From positions 248,001 to 312,000 of the forward strand of contig NZ_AP025465.1 of assembly GCF_024347355.1 (NCBI RefSeq): 64,000 bases of DNA, read 5' to 3'. The position numbers and the translations under genes were made by a program. This DNA is from Vibrio chagasii (GTDB lineage Bacteria; Pseudomonadota; Gammaproteobacteria; Enterobacterales; Vibrionaceae). Below the pieces are notes generated by a model that did not search any database, was not told the origin of the DNA, and saw only the letters and a list, made by a program, of their open reading frames with translations. Below are positions 51,597 through 64,000 of this stretch, in pieces; the first letter of the stretch is position 1; each line of letters begins with the position of its first letter.

Positions 51597-51818
51597 ATGT
51601 TTGAATTAATCTTTGTTCTTATTTTCGTTGCTACGCTACTTGTGACAGGCATTACCTTTATGACGGTATTAGCGGCAACTGGAGTCGCATTAGCTGTAAT
51701 GTTGCTGCTTGGTATGATGAGTGTGGTGTTTAAATTACTGCCTTGGTTGATTGTGATTGCAATCGGTGTGTGGTTTTTCAAAAACTTTGTACATAGCTCG
51801 AATCAGAGACGCTACTAA
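51597..51818 (+). CDS. pspG: Phage shock protein G
   Basis: Small inner-membrane protein of 73 residues with two long hydrophobic segments (about 1-45 and 47-64) ending in a basic tail. It follows E. coli PspG along its length, including LLVTGI near the start and KLLPWLIVIAIGVW. PspG is an effector of the phage-shock response to membrane damage. An AGGGAG site precedes the ATG, and the sigma-54 promoter and dusA neighbour strongly support the call. The rest of the psp regulon is not in this window. Confidence 0.9.
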   Translation: MFELIFVLIFVATLLVTGITFMTVLAATGVALAVMLLLGMMSVVFKLLPWLIVIAIGVWFFKNFVHSSNQRRY

Positions 51819-51953
51819 AGTCATGACACCGTCAAATATCGGCTTGCCGTCGGTTTATCGTTTTAGTCTTTAAGATGTGTGGTAGAATTTTCCCCAATAA
51901 TCTATGAATGTGCATACACTTAGCACAACGATATGGAATTGGAGCTATCTCAA

Positions 51954-52625
51954 ATGAATAAAATGCCATTAATTGCTTTAGTGGGAATGCTATCTTTAAG
52001 TTCAGCGGTATCTGCTGAGGAAGAGTTTTCTTACACGGCTAAAGTCGGTGCCGATATGTGGTGGGGAAGTACCAAGCTAAATGAAGTGAGACAAGACGAA
52101 GACTCTAACTCTCCTTCTGTGTATTTCGCATTTGAGCATAATGCCCCAATGCTGCCAAATGCTAGCTTCCGTTATACGTCTATTGATACGGATGCATTGG
52201 CTTTTGATAAGTACGACTACACATTCTACTACACCTTGCTAGAGCACAAGTTGATGAACTTCGATGCGGGTCTGACGTTTACTCAGTACTCAAACTCGAA
52301 TTACATTAAACCAAAAGCGACAGGTGCGAAAACATCAACCTTTGATGAGTTTACTTGGAGCTTCTACGGTAACGCAGAAATCAACGTTCCTGACACCAAC
52401 TTCGATATCATTGGTACCATGGAATTCGGTGATAGCAGCGGTATTAAGAGCACAGATTTGATGGCGGGTGTTCAGTACCGAATACCAGTATCTGAGTCTG
52501 AAATCGCTCTGCGCGGTGGTTACCGTGTTATCGACTTAGATTCAGATGAGTTCTTTGATTCTGAGCTAGGTAAAAACTTTGTCATGGTAGATGGCTGGTT
52601 TGCTGGCGCAGAAGTACGATTCTAA
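51954..52625 (+). CDS. TIGR04219-type outer-membrane beta-barrel protein
   Basis: Predicted outer-membrane protein of 223 residues from the ATG at 51954 (GGAG ten bases upstream). It has a signal peptide ending in VSA near residue 21 and then amphipathic strands ending in WFAGAEVRF, with a C-terminal Phe as in outer-membrane barrels. It resembles the small barrel family known in vibrios and relatives as TIGR04219; function unknown. An ATG seven codons earlier is less likely. A terminator follows. Confidence 0.8.
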   Translation: MNKMPLIALVGMLSLSSAVSAEEEFSYTAKVGADMWWGSTKLNEVRQDEDSNSPSVYFAFEHNAPMLPNASFRYTSIDTDALAFDKYDYTFYYTLLEHKLMNFDAGLTFTQYSNSNYIKPKATGAKTSTFDEFTWSFYGNAEINVPDTNFDIIGTMEFGDSSGIKSTDLMAGVQYRIPVSESEIALRGGYRVIDLDSDEFFDSELGKNFVMVDGWFAGAEVRF

Positions 52626-52656
52626 GTTCACCTAAAGAACATCTAAAACCAATTTT

Positions 52657-52688
52657 AAAAACGCCGCTTTATTAAGCGGCGTTTTTTT
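52657..52688 (+). terminator. Terminator after the outer-membrane protein gene
   Basis: AAAAACGCCGCTT pairs with AAGCGGCGTTTTT around a TATT loop. Confidence 0.9.
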
Positions 52689-52817
52689 ATATCTGTTGAT
52701 TATATCTTTCTGGAATTAGTTAGCACATTCATCACTTTCGACCATCCTTATACAGAGAGCTGATTAACGTCTATTCTTATAAGGTCTATGTTGTTGGGTC
52801 AGAACAAGGGATGGAAT

Positions 52818-53048
52818 ATGACACTCAATGAATTACGCAATTTATATCGAGAAAATTTGTTAGTTGAAGCCATCATAGAGCCCTCAATACAAGAAGGGTC
52901 TTGGGTTGTGGAGTTTCGCCATATGGGCGGCGGTTTTGTTCTGCTTACTGATGTCCATGGTGAGGAGTGCCATTATGCGGATTTAGATCTAGCATCTAAG
53001 TCGGCAATGGCGGTGGGTTTTCAACAAGTTCGTATTGAAAACCAGTAG
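52818..53048 (+). CDS. Small hypothetical protein
   Basis: Unknown cytosolic protein of 76 residues from the ATG at 52818, which follows a GGGATGGA stretch acting as ribosome site. An ATG ten codons earlier lacks one. The sequence is acidic, with a helical N-terminal part (NELRNLYRENLLVEAII) and a beta-rich middle (WVVEFRHMGGGFVLLTD). It lies just upstream of cysJ, though separated by about 120 bp, so an operon is not clear. No family was recognised. Confidence 0.6.
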   Translation: MTLNELRNLYRENLLVEAIIEPSIQEGSWVVEFRHMGGGFVLLTDVHGEECHYADLDLASKSAMAVGFQQVRIENQ

Positions 53049-53171
53049 CCAATTTACCCATTCAATCGCTTTTTACTTCCAAAAAGTTATAAAACATACT
53101 TTTATATTCTTTCTTGTTATTAGAAGGAGTGGTTAATCTATCGTCACGCAATGATTAGGGATGTCGTGACC

Positions 53172-55037
53172 ATGTCTTTAAATAAGAAAGAGTCTTCACA
53201 AAATAATAATGCACAGTCTGGGGCGAACGAGCTACCTGGATTAGCTGCACCGCTTAATGACCAACAACTGGGTCATCTTCAACAAACTGTTTCCGAATTA
53301 TCTTCTCAGCAATTGGCATGGGTCAGTGGTTACCTATGGGGTGTGAGCCAAGCTCAACCTGTGGGCGCAGCCGCACCGATTACTCAAGCAGCTGCGGCGG
53401 TTGCTGCAAAACCTGCTGGTAAGCTCAGCATTATCTTTGCTTCTCAAACCGGTAATGCTAAAGGCGTCGCTGAATCACTAGAGGCAGAAGCAAAAGCCTT
53501 AGGTATCGCCGTCGAGCTTTTCGATGCCAGTGATTACAAAGGCAAGAACCTAGCGAAAGAGACGCACGTCATTTTCGTGGCTTCGACTAATGGCGAGGGT
53601 GAAGCGCCAGATAACGCGATTGAGCTGCACGAGTTCCTACAATCAAAGAAAGCGCCAAAGCTATCAAACTTACAATACGGTGTGATTGGTCTGGGCGACT
53701 CAAGCTACGAGTTTTTCTGCCAAACCGCGAAAGACTTCGATAACTTCCTAGCCAAGCTTGGTGCCAAATCATTTGTTGACCGTCTTGACTGCGACGTGGA
53801 TTACGAAGCGGCAGCAACAGAGTGGCGTGCTAAAGCTCTATCACAAGTACAAGAAACACTGTCGACGGGCGCAGAGGCTGAAGTAGTTCAATTACCAGTA
53901 GGTCAAGCCGCTTCAGGTCATTCGCAGTACACCAAGCAAAACCCGTATACAGCAACATTGCTAACAAGCCAAAAGATCACAGGTCGTGATTCGGGTAAAG
54001 ATGTTCGTCATATCGAGATTGATCTGGATGAGTCCGGTATTACTTATCAACCGGGTGACGCACTGGGTGTGTGGTATGAAAACAGTTCAGAATTAGCGAA
54101 TCAGATTCTTGCTCAAGTTGGGCTCTCTGGTATCGAGAGCGTAGATGTGGATGGTGAAAACCTCTCTATTCATAGTGCTCTAGTGAGTAAGTTCGAGATA
54201 ACGGCTTCAAACCCTCAACTTGTGACTAAGTTTGCTGAGCTATCTGGTAGCAAGAAACTGTTAAAGCTGGTGGAAGATAAAGACAAGCTTCGTGAATACG
54301 CGGGCAACACGCAAATTGTTGATGTATTAGCTGAGAAGAAAACCAAACTATCGGCTGATGAACTTCTAGGCCTGTTGCGTAAGCTTACACCTCGCCTGTA
54401 CTCAATCGCATCGAGCCAAGCTGAAGTGGATGAAGAAGTTCACCTAACCGTTGGTTTGGTTGAATACCAAAAAGGTGAAGAGTCTCGCTTAGGTGGAGCA
54501 TCAAGTTTCCTAGCTCAGCGTTTAGAGGAAGGTGGTGAAGTGAAGGTGTTCGTTGAGAACAACAATAACTTCAAGCTACCACAAGACGACAATACTCCAA
54601 TCATTATGGTCGGCCCTGGTACTGGTATTGCACCATTCCGCAGCTTTGTTCAAGAGCGAGAAAACAATGACGCTCAAGGTAAGAGCTGGTTGTTCTTTGG
54701 CGACCGTACCTTTACTCAAGACTTCCTATACCAAGTTGAATGGCAGAAGTACCTCAAATCTGGTGCGCTAACTAAGCTAGATGTTGCTTTTAGCCGAGAC
54801 CAAAAAGAGAAAGTGTATGTACAAGACCGCTTAATCGAGCAAGCAGAACAAGTATGGCAATGGCTACAAGAAGGTGCGTACTTCTATGTGTGTGGCGATG
54901 CGACTCGAATGGCGAAAGACGTACATGAAGCACTAGTTACGATTGCTGAAAAGCAGGGCAATCAAAGTCGCGAACAGGCTGAGCAATTTATTAATGATTT
55001 ACGTAAAGCAAAACGTTACCAAAGGGATGTGTACTAA
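53172..55037 (+). CDS. cysJ: Sulfite reductase flavoprotein alpha subunit
   Basis: NADPH-dependent flavoprotein that feeds electrons to CysI for reduction of sulfite to sulfide. The 621-residue protein has an N-terminal region with [11 protein letters not shown], a flavodoxin-like FMN domain (from [16 protein letters not shown], about 85-230), an FAD domain with RLYSIASSQ, and an NADPH domain with [14 protein letters not shown] and the C-terminal RYQRDVY. The ATG at 53172 has AGGGA upstream; one at 53151 is poorly spaced from its ribosome site. Its stop overlaps the cysI start by one base. Confidence 0.95.
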   Translation: MSLNKKESSQNNNAQSGANELPGLAAPLNDQQLGHLQQTVSELSSQQLAWVSGYLWGVSQAQPVGAAAPITQAAAAVAAKPAGKLSIIFASQTGNAKGVAESLEAEAKALGIAVELFDASDYKGKNLAKETHVIFVASTNGEGEAPDNAIELHEFLQSKKAPKLSNLQYGVIGLGDSSYEFFCQTAKDFDNFLAKLGAKSFVDRLDCDVDYEAAATEWRAKALSQVQETLSTGAEAEVVQLPVGQAASGHSQYTKQNPYTATLLTSQKITGRDSGKDVRHIEIDLDESGITYQPGDALGVWYENSSELANQILAQVGLSGIESVDVDGENLSIHSALVSKFEITASNPQLVTKFAELSGSKKLLKLVEDKDKLREYAGNTQIVDVLAEKKTKLSADELLGLLRKLTPRLYSIASSQAEVDEEVHLTVGLVEYQKGEESRLGGASSFLAQRLEEGGEVKVFVENNNNFKLPQDDNTPIIMVGPGTGIAPFRSFVQERENNDAQGKSWLFFGDRTFTQDFLYQVEWQKYLKSGALTKLDVAFSRDQKEKVYVQDRLIEQAEQVWQWLQEGAYFYVCGDATRMAKDVHEALVTIAEKQGNQSREQAEQFINDLRKAKRYQRDVY

Positions 55038-56764
55038 TGAGCAAGCAAGTAATAGAGCAAGAAGTGCTAGGCCAAGTACTTGGTCCGTTGGCTGACAATG
55101 AGCGTCTAAAGCGTGAGAGCAATAACCTGCGCGGTACGATTGAGCAAGACTTACAAGATCGTATCACTGGTGGTTTTACAGCAGATAACTTTCAACTGAT
55201 TCGTTTCCACGGCATGTACCAACAAGACGACCGTGATATTCGTAACGAACGTGCTAAGCAAAAGCTAGAGCCTCTACATAACGTCATGCTTCGTGCGCGT
55301 ATGCCAGGTGGTATCATTACTCCTAAGCAGTGGTTAGCAATAGATAAGTTTGCCGATGAAAGTACCTCTTATGGTTCAATCCGTTTAACGACTCGTCAAA
55401 CGTTTCAGTTTCACGGCGTGTTAAAGCCAAATATCAAGCTGATGCACCAAACGCTAAATAGCATTGGTATTGATTCAATTGCTACTGCGGGTGACGTAAA
55501 CCGAAACGTTTTGTGTACGACAAACCCAGTAGAATCTGAACTTCACCAAGAAGCCTATAAGTGGGCGAAGAAGATCAGTGAACACCTACTTCCTAAAACT
55601 CGTGCTTATGCTGAGATTTGGCTTGATGGCGAGAAATTAGAAACAACCGATGATGAGCCAATCTTAGGTAATAACTATCTACCGCGTAAATTCAAGACAA
55701 CGGTCGTGATCCCACCACAAAATGATGTCGACGTTCACGCTAATGATCTTAACTTTGTCGCTATTGCTGAAGATGGAAAGCTCGTGGGCTTTAACGTGTT
55801 AGTTGGTGGCGGCTTAGCAATGACGCACGGCGATACTTCTACTTATGCTCGTAAAGCTGACGACTTTGGTTTCGTACCACTAGAAAATACGTTAGATGTT
55901 GCGGCAGCGGTTGTTACCACACAGCGTGATTGGGGTAACCGTTCAAACCGTAAGAATGCAAAAACTAAGTACACACTAGACCGTGTAGGTATTGATGTGT
56001 TCAAAGCGGAAGTTGAAAAGCGTGCGGGTGTTAAGTTCTCGGAAAGTCGCCCTTATGAATTCACGGAGCGTGGTGACCGTATCGGTTGGGTTGAAGGCAT
56101 TGATGGTAAGCACCATTTGGCGCTGTTTATTGAAAATGGTCGCTTGCTTGATTTTCCTGGTAAAGCATTGAAAACCGGTGTCGCAGAAATTGCTAAGATC
56201 CACAAAGGCGATTTCCGTATGACTGCAAACCAAAACTTAATTGTTGCAGGTGTACCTAAGAACCAAAAAGCAAAAATTGAGAAGCTTGCTCGTCAATATG
56301 GTTTGATGGATGACGCGGTAAGTGAACAACGCAAAAATTCGATGGCGTGTGTGGCATTTCCAACATGTCCTCTAGCAATGGCAGAAGCCGAACGCTTTCT
56401 TCCAGAGTTTGTTACCGATGTTGAAGGCATTCTCGAGAAACACGGTTTACCAGAAGACGATAACATTATCCTTCGTGTAACCGGTTGTCCAAATGGCTGT
56501 GGCCGTGCAATGTTGGCTGAGCTTGGTTTAGTAGGCAAAGCTCCAGGTCGTTACAATATGCACTTAGGTGGCAACAAAGCCGGTACTCGTATTCCTAAGA
56601 TGTATAAAGAGAACATCACATCAGCTCAGATCTTAGAAGAGATTGACACGCTGGTGGGCCGTTGGGCAGCAGAGCGAGAAGAGAACGAAGGGTTCGGTGA
56701 CTTCACAATCCGAGCTGGCATCATCCAAGAGGTGATCATTTCAAAGAGGGACCTGCATGCATAA
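55037..56764 (+). CDS. cysI: Sulfite reductase hemoprotein beta subunit
   Basis: Catalytic subunit with siroheme and a [4Fe-4S] cluster that makes the six-electron reduction of sulfite to sulfide. The 575-residue protein has both ferredoxin-nitrite/sulfite reductase repeats and the cluster cysteines [10 protein letters not shown] and [11 protein letters not shown] near residues 435-495. It starts at TAATG overlapping cysJ and its end overlaps cysH by eight bases, so the three genes are translated in a coupled operon. Confidence 0.97.
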   Translation: MSKQVIEQEVLGQVLGPLADNERLKRESNNLRGTIEQDLQDRITGGFTADNFQLIRFHGMYQQDDRDIRNERAKQKLEPLHNVMLRARMPGGIITPKQWLAIDKFADESTSYGSIRLTTRQTFQFHGVLKPNIKLMHQTLNSIGIDSIATAGDVNRNVLCTTNPVESELHQEAYKWAKKISEHLLPKTRAYAEIWLDGEKLETTDDEPILGNNYLPRKFKTTVVIPPQNDVDVHANDLNFVAIAEDGKLVGFNVLVGGGLAMTHGDTSTYARKADDFGFVPLENTLDVAAAVVTTQRDWGNRSNRKNAKTKYTLDRVGIDVFKAEVEKRAGVKFSESRPYEFTERGDRIGWVEGIDGKHHLALFIENGRLLDFPGKALKTGVAEIAKIHKGDFRMTANQNLIVAGVPKNQKAKIEKLARQYGLMDDAVSEQRKNSMACVAFPTCPLAMAEAERFLPEFVTDVEGILEKHGLPEDDNIILRVTGCPNGCGRAMLAELGLVGKAPGRYNMHLGGNKAGTRIPKMYKENITSAQILEEIDTLVGRWAAEREENEGFGDFTIRAGIIQEVIISKRDLHA

Positions 56765-57533
56765 TTCTGTCGCTTCAAAATTGAAGTTAGCAGAGCTGCT
56801 CGCATTGACCAAGACGGAGCAGGTACTTCGTCTTGGACAGATAAATGCAGAGTTAGAACAGCTAACTGCTCTAGAAAGAGTCAAATGGGCACTAGAAAAC
56901 TTAGAAGGGACACATGTGGTGTCTTCAAGTTTTGGAATCCAAGCAGCACTCATGCTGCACTTAGTCACTCAGGCAAAGCCGGATATTCCAGTTATCCTTA
57001 CCGATACCGGGTATCTATTTCCAGAGACCTATCGCTTTATAGATGAGTTAAGCCAGAAGCTCACTTTAAACCTACAAGTATTTCGTGCTCAGCAAAGTCC
57101 TAATTGGCAAGAAGCACAATATGGAAAACTTTGGGAGCAAGGGCTAGAAGGTATCGAGAAATATAACAAGCTCAATAAAGTCGAACCGATGAGAAGGGCG
57201 TTAGATGAACTTGAGGCAGGTACTTGGTTCTCCGGCTTGAGAAGAGAGCAATCCCAATCACGTGCAAATTTGGCAATCTTGTCTATCCAAAATGGTGTGT
57301 TTAAGTTCTTACCTATAATTGATTGGACCAATAAAGATGTTCACTACTACCTAGAAGAGTACGGTCTGAGTTACCATCCGCTTCGAGAGCAGGGTTACCT
57401 TTCAGTTGGAGATACACACACAACTAAGAAGTGGGAGCCTGGTATGACAGAAGAAGAAACCCGCTTTAACGGGTTAAAACGAGAATGTGGGCTTCATGAG
57501 GACGATGGCGAACAATATGGCTCAGGTATTTAG
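56757..57533 (+). CDS. cysH: Phosphoadenylylsulfate (PAPS) reductase
   Basis: Thioredoxin-dependent enzyme reducing PAPS to sulfite, which CysJI then uses. The 258-residue protein has the PP-loop-like [28 protein letters not shown] and the conserved C-terminal ECGLH segment with the catalytic Cys. The extra cluster cysteines of APS reductases are absent, which supports PAPS as substrate. It ends the cysJIH operon with a terminator. Confidence 0.96.
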   Translation: MHNSVASKLKLAELLALTKTEQVLRLGQINAELEQLTALERVKWALENLEGTHVVSSSFGIQAALMLHLVTQAKPDIPVILTDTGYLFPETYRFIDELSQKLTLNLQVFRAQQSPNWQEAQYGKLWEQGLEGIEKYNKLNKVEPMRRALDELEAGTWFSGLRREQSQSRANLAILSIQNGVFKFLPIIDWTNKDVHYYLEEYGLSYHPLREQGYLSVGDTHTTKKWEPGMTEEETRFNGLKRECGLHEDDGEQYGSGI

Positions 57534-57547
57534 GCTCATTGTTTATT

Positions 57548-57575
57548 AAAAAGCTGCTTTAGGGCAGCTTTTTTG
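57548..57575 (+). terminator. Terminator of cysJIH
   Basis: AAAGCTGC pairs with GCAGCTTT around a six-base loop, followed by T bases. Confidence 0.88.
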
Positions 57576-57718
57576 CTTTTCTGGGGGCAAGAAAGCAACT
57601 CCTGTGGATAACTCTGTGATTAGTTTGTAGGTACTTTGTAGTTAAACTTGAATAAATAAGCTCTTGGTGGCTTATCCATCATGTAAGCCTTGTTTTTGCA
57701 TTTTTCTTAAATAAACAC

Positions 57719-57746
57719 TTGCCAATGTGAGCTACATCTCTATAAT
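57719..57746 (+). promoter_or_regulatory. rRNA operon promoter P1
   Basis: TTGCCA-N16-TATAAT with an AT-rich upstream element and a GCCGCC discriminator, typical of stringently controlled rrn P1 promoters. Confidence 0.8.
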
Positions 57747-57866
57747 GCCGCCTCACTGACACGGCAGACGCCATAAGGCTTCAGCAAAGAATGTTGGTTA
57801 GGCAACTAGCTTCAAGCGATTATTCGCTTCTACTTTTAGAAAGTAGAAATTAATTTTCAAAAGTGT

Positions 57867-57894
57867 TTGACACTGAAGATTAAGTCGCTAGAAT
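57867..57894 (+). promoter_or_regulatory. rRNA operon promoter P2
   Basis: TTGACA-N16-TAGAAT, about 150 bp after P1. A boxA-like TTCTTTAACAAT antitermination element follows near 57938. Confidence 0.75.
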
Positions 57895-57956
57895 GGCCAC
57901 CTCTTCCGAAGTGATGTAAGTCACAACGAAGAGAAGTTCTTTAACAATTTAAACCT

Positions 57957-57975
57957 ATCAATCTGTGTGGGCACT
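57957..57975 (+). other. 5' strand of the pre-16S RNase III stem
   Basis: These 19 bases pair with 59709-59727 downstream of 16S (18 Watson-Crick pairs and one G-U). This is the usual processing stem around 16S rRNA. Confidence 0.85.
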
Positions 57976-58137
57976 CGTTGATGAATATCAAAAAATGAAG
58001 CTTCGGTTTCAACTTGATTTCAATGAACTGAGTGACCAATTCGAATCGTAAGATTCGGCACAGTCAATTCAACATTACTTAGCTTTTTATTAAGCGAAGA
58101 GAATGTAATCAGTATTCATTGAGTCGACAAAATCTTA

Positions 58138-59689
<1,552 letters not shown>

Positions 59690-60048
59690 TACGAAGATGT
59701 TCACGATAAGTGTCCACACAGATTGATGGTTTAGATTTAGTTAAGGCCAGAGCTTTAATTAATAACGCTAGTTATTGATTAAAGCTTTTTGCTTTAAGCT
59801 CTTTAACAATTTGGAAAGCTGACTGATTAACTCTATGAGTTAATCAAATTAAAAGTTCTCAATGTTTATCTTTAGATAAACACAACATAAACACATTCAA
59901 GTGTCTTGGCTTTTTGTCTTCACTTTTTAAAAGTGAAAATAAAGAGTATCAAATTGAGTCCGGCAAACACGTAATAAGAACTAACCCTTCTTATTACAAC
60001 CAAAAACCTTGGTTGTTTACCATACATAAAGACCTCTTCGGGTTGTAT
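59690..60048 (+). other. 16S-23S spacer without tRNA
   Basis: A 359-bp spacer with no tRNA gene. It holds the 3' strand of the pre-16S stem (59709-59727), a boxA (GCTCTTTAACAAT near 59798) and, at its end, the 5' strand of the pre-23S stem. Confidence 0.9.
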
Positions 60049-62939
<2,891 letters not shown>

Positions 62940-63100
62940 ACAACACCCAAGGGGTTTTGATGGACTCATAACTGTTGTTTCCGCTTTAAAAAGCAGAGGC
63001 AAACAAGAACACTTGAATGAGTTTACGTAAGAACTTTTAATAGCTTTCCAGATTATTTTGCCTTCAGTTTTTAAAAAAGCTGAAAGTAAAAGCAAAATTT

Positions 63101-63220
63101 TGCTTGGCGACCATAGCATTGTGGACCCACCTGATTCCATGCCGAACTCAGAAGTGAAACACAATAGCGCCGATGGTAGTGTGGGGCTTCCCCATGTGAG
63201 AGTAGGACATCGCCAGGCTT
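63101..63220 (+). rRNA. 5S ribosomal RNA
   Basis: 120 nt, starting TGCTTGGCGACCATAGC and containing the conserved CCGAACTCAGAAGTGAAAC core. It closes the first rRNA operon 161 bp after 23S. Confidence 0.98.
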
Positions 63221-63231
63221 TAATTTCGACT

Positions 63232-63250
63232 TTGTCTACAAAGTAGACAA
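63232..63250. repeat. Hairpin after 5S without a T tract
   Basis: TTGTCTAC and GTAGACAA form a perfect 8-bp stem with an AAA loop. No U-rich tail follows, so it looks like a processing or pause site more than a full terminator. Confidence 0.45.
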
Positions 63251-63287
63251 GTCACCATAGAGTTCTAAGTTTTCTTAGTATTTTATG

Positions 63288-63315
63288 TTGACTTTCAAAG
63301 TAGAAAGCGTACTAT
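63288..63315 (+). promoter_or_regulatory. Promoter of the second rRNA operon
   Basis: TTGACT-N16-TACTAT with a GC-containing discriminator (ACGCGTCC). A boxA (GCTCTTTAACAAT) follows near 63353, then the same pre-16S stem sequence found before the first operon. Confidence 0.78.
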
Positions 63316-63569
63316 ACGCGTCCTGCTTAAGTGCTAAGGCACTGAAAGCAAAGCTCTTTAACAATTTAAACCTATCAATCTGTGTGGGCACTCGTTGATG
63401 AATATCAAAAAATGAAACTTCGGTTTCAACTTGATTTCAATGAACTGAGTGACCAATCGATAATTTATTATCGGCACAGTCAATTCATTATCATTCTGTT
63501 GGAATGATAATAGCTTTAGAATTACTTTTTGTAGTTTTGAAGTCAGTATTCGTTGAGTCACAAAATCTT

Positions 63570-64000
<431 letters not shown>

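Noticed and set aside
59690..60048. A tRNA gene in the 16S-23S spacer
   Set aside because: No cloverleaf or GTTCRA box was found; the spacer holds only boxA and processing-stem sequences.

Overview
The window is chromosomal DNA of a Vibrio, probably a marine species of the Splendidus type; the clade is my guess. The genus call rests on the 16S and 23S sequences, on MotX beside purA, and on a gene order that follows the Escherichia coli 92-95 min region in blocks. Most of it is core genome. Accessory DNA is limited to one IS4-type insertion sequence, two short palindrome-ended repeats and a few genes I do not recognise.

Layout. 1-2.3 kb: an SPFH membrane protein and an unknown small protein. 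2.3-7.1 kb: frdABCD (fumarate reductase, minus strand) divergent from epmA. 7.2-11.8 kb: an EamA transporter, a dCache chemoreceptor and a DASS dicarboxylate transporter. 12-14.9 kb: psd, rsgA and orn. 15.0-16.8 kb: fifteen tRNA genes (nine Gly-GCC, six initiator Met), mostly as six exact 235-bp Gly-fMet units. 16.9-17.4 kb: a non-coding stretch with two inverted perfect DnaA boxes. 17.4-28.3 kb: queG, tsaE-amiB-mutL-miaA, hfq-hflX-hflKC. 28.4-29.8 kb: the IS element. 30-32.7 kb: an inverted yjeT-like gene, purA and motX. 32.8-39.6 kb: an exported amidohydrolase, rnr, rlmB and the rpsF-rpsR-rplI ribosomal operon without priB. 39.8-46.9 kb: a DUF481 protein, dnaB, alr, yjbQ, pgi, cheX and zur. 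47-50.2 kb: mgtE with an unusual leader, plus an unknown membrane protein. 50.4-57.5 kb: dusA, pspG, an outer-membrane protein, a small unknown protein and cysJIH. 57.6-64 kb: a full 16S-23S-5S rRNA operon without spacer tRNA, then the promoter and first 431 bases of a second operon.

How the genes work together. Translation and RNA metabolism dominate: tRNA and rRNA genes, miaA, queG, tsaE, dusA, rlmB, rsgA, rnr, orn, hfq, epmA and ribosomal proteins. Other sets cover anaerobic respiration (frd), envelope maintenance (psd, amiB, hflKC, pspG), sulfite assimilation (cysJIH), motility (motX, cheX, chemoreceptor) and metal homeostasis (zur, mgtE). Several promoters read clearly: a FliA-type promoter at motX, a sigma-54 promoter at pspG, a CRP-type site between frd and epmA, and strong promoters for the tRNA and rRNA operons.

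Best candidates for something not yet described: the mgtE leader (strong promoter, 19-codon leader peptide, a Met-Asp minigene, two hairpins and a U-tract) with its unknown downstream partner; the covarying spacer hairpins of the tRNA array; and the inverted DnaA-box pair beside that array. No defence system, prophage or CRISPR array was seen.
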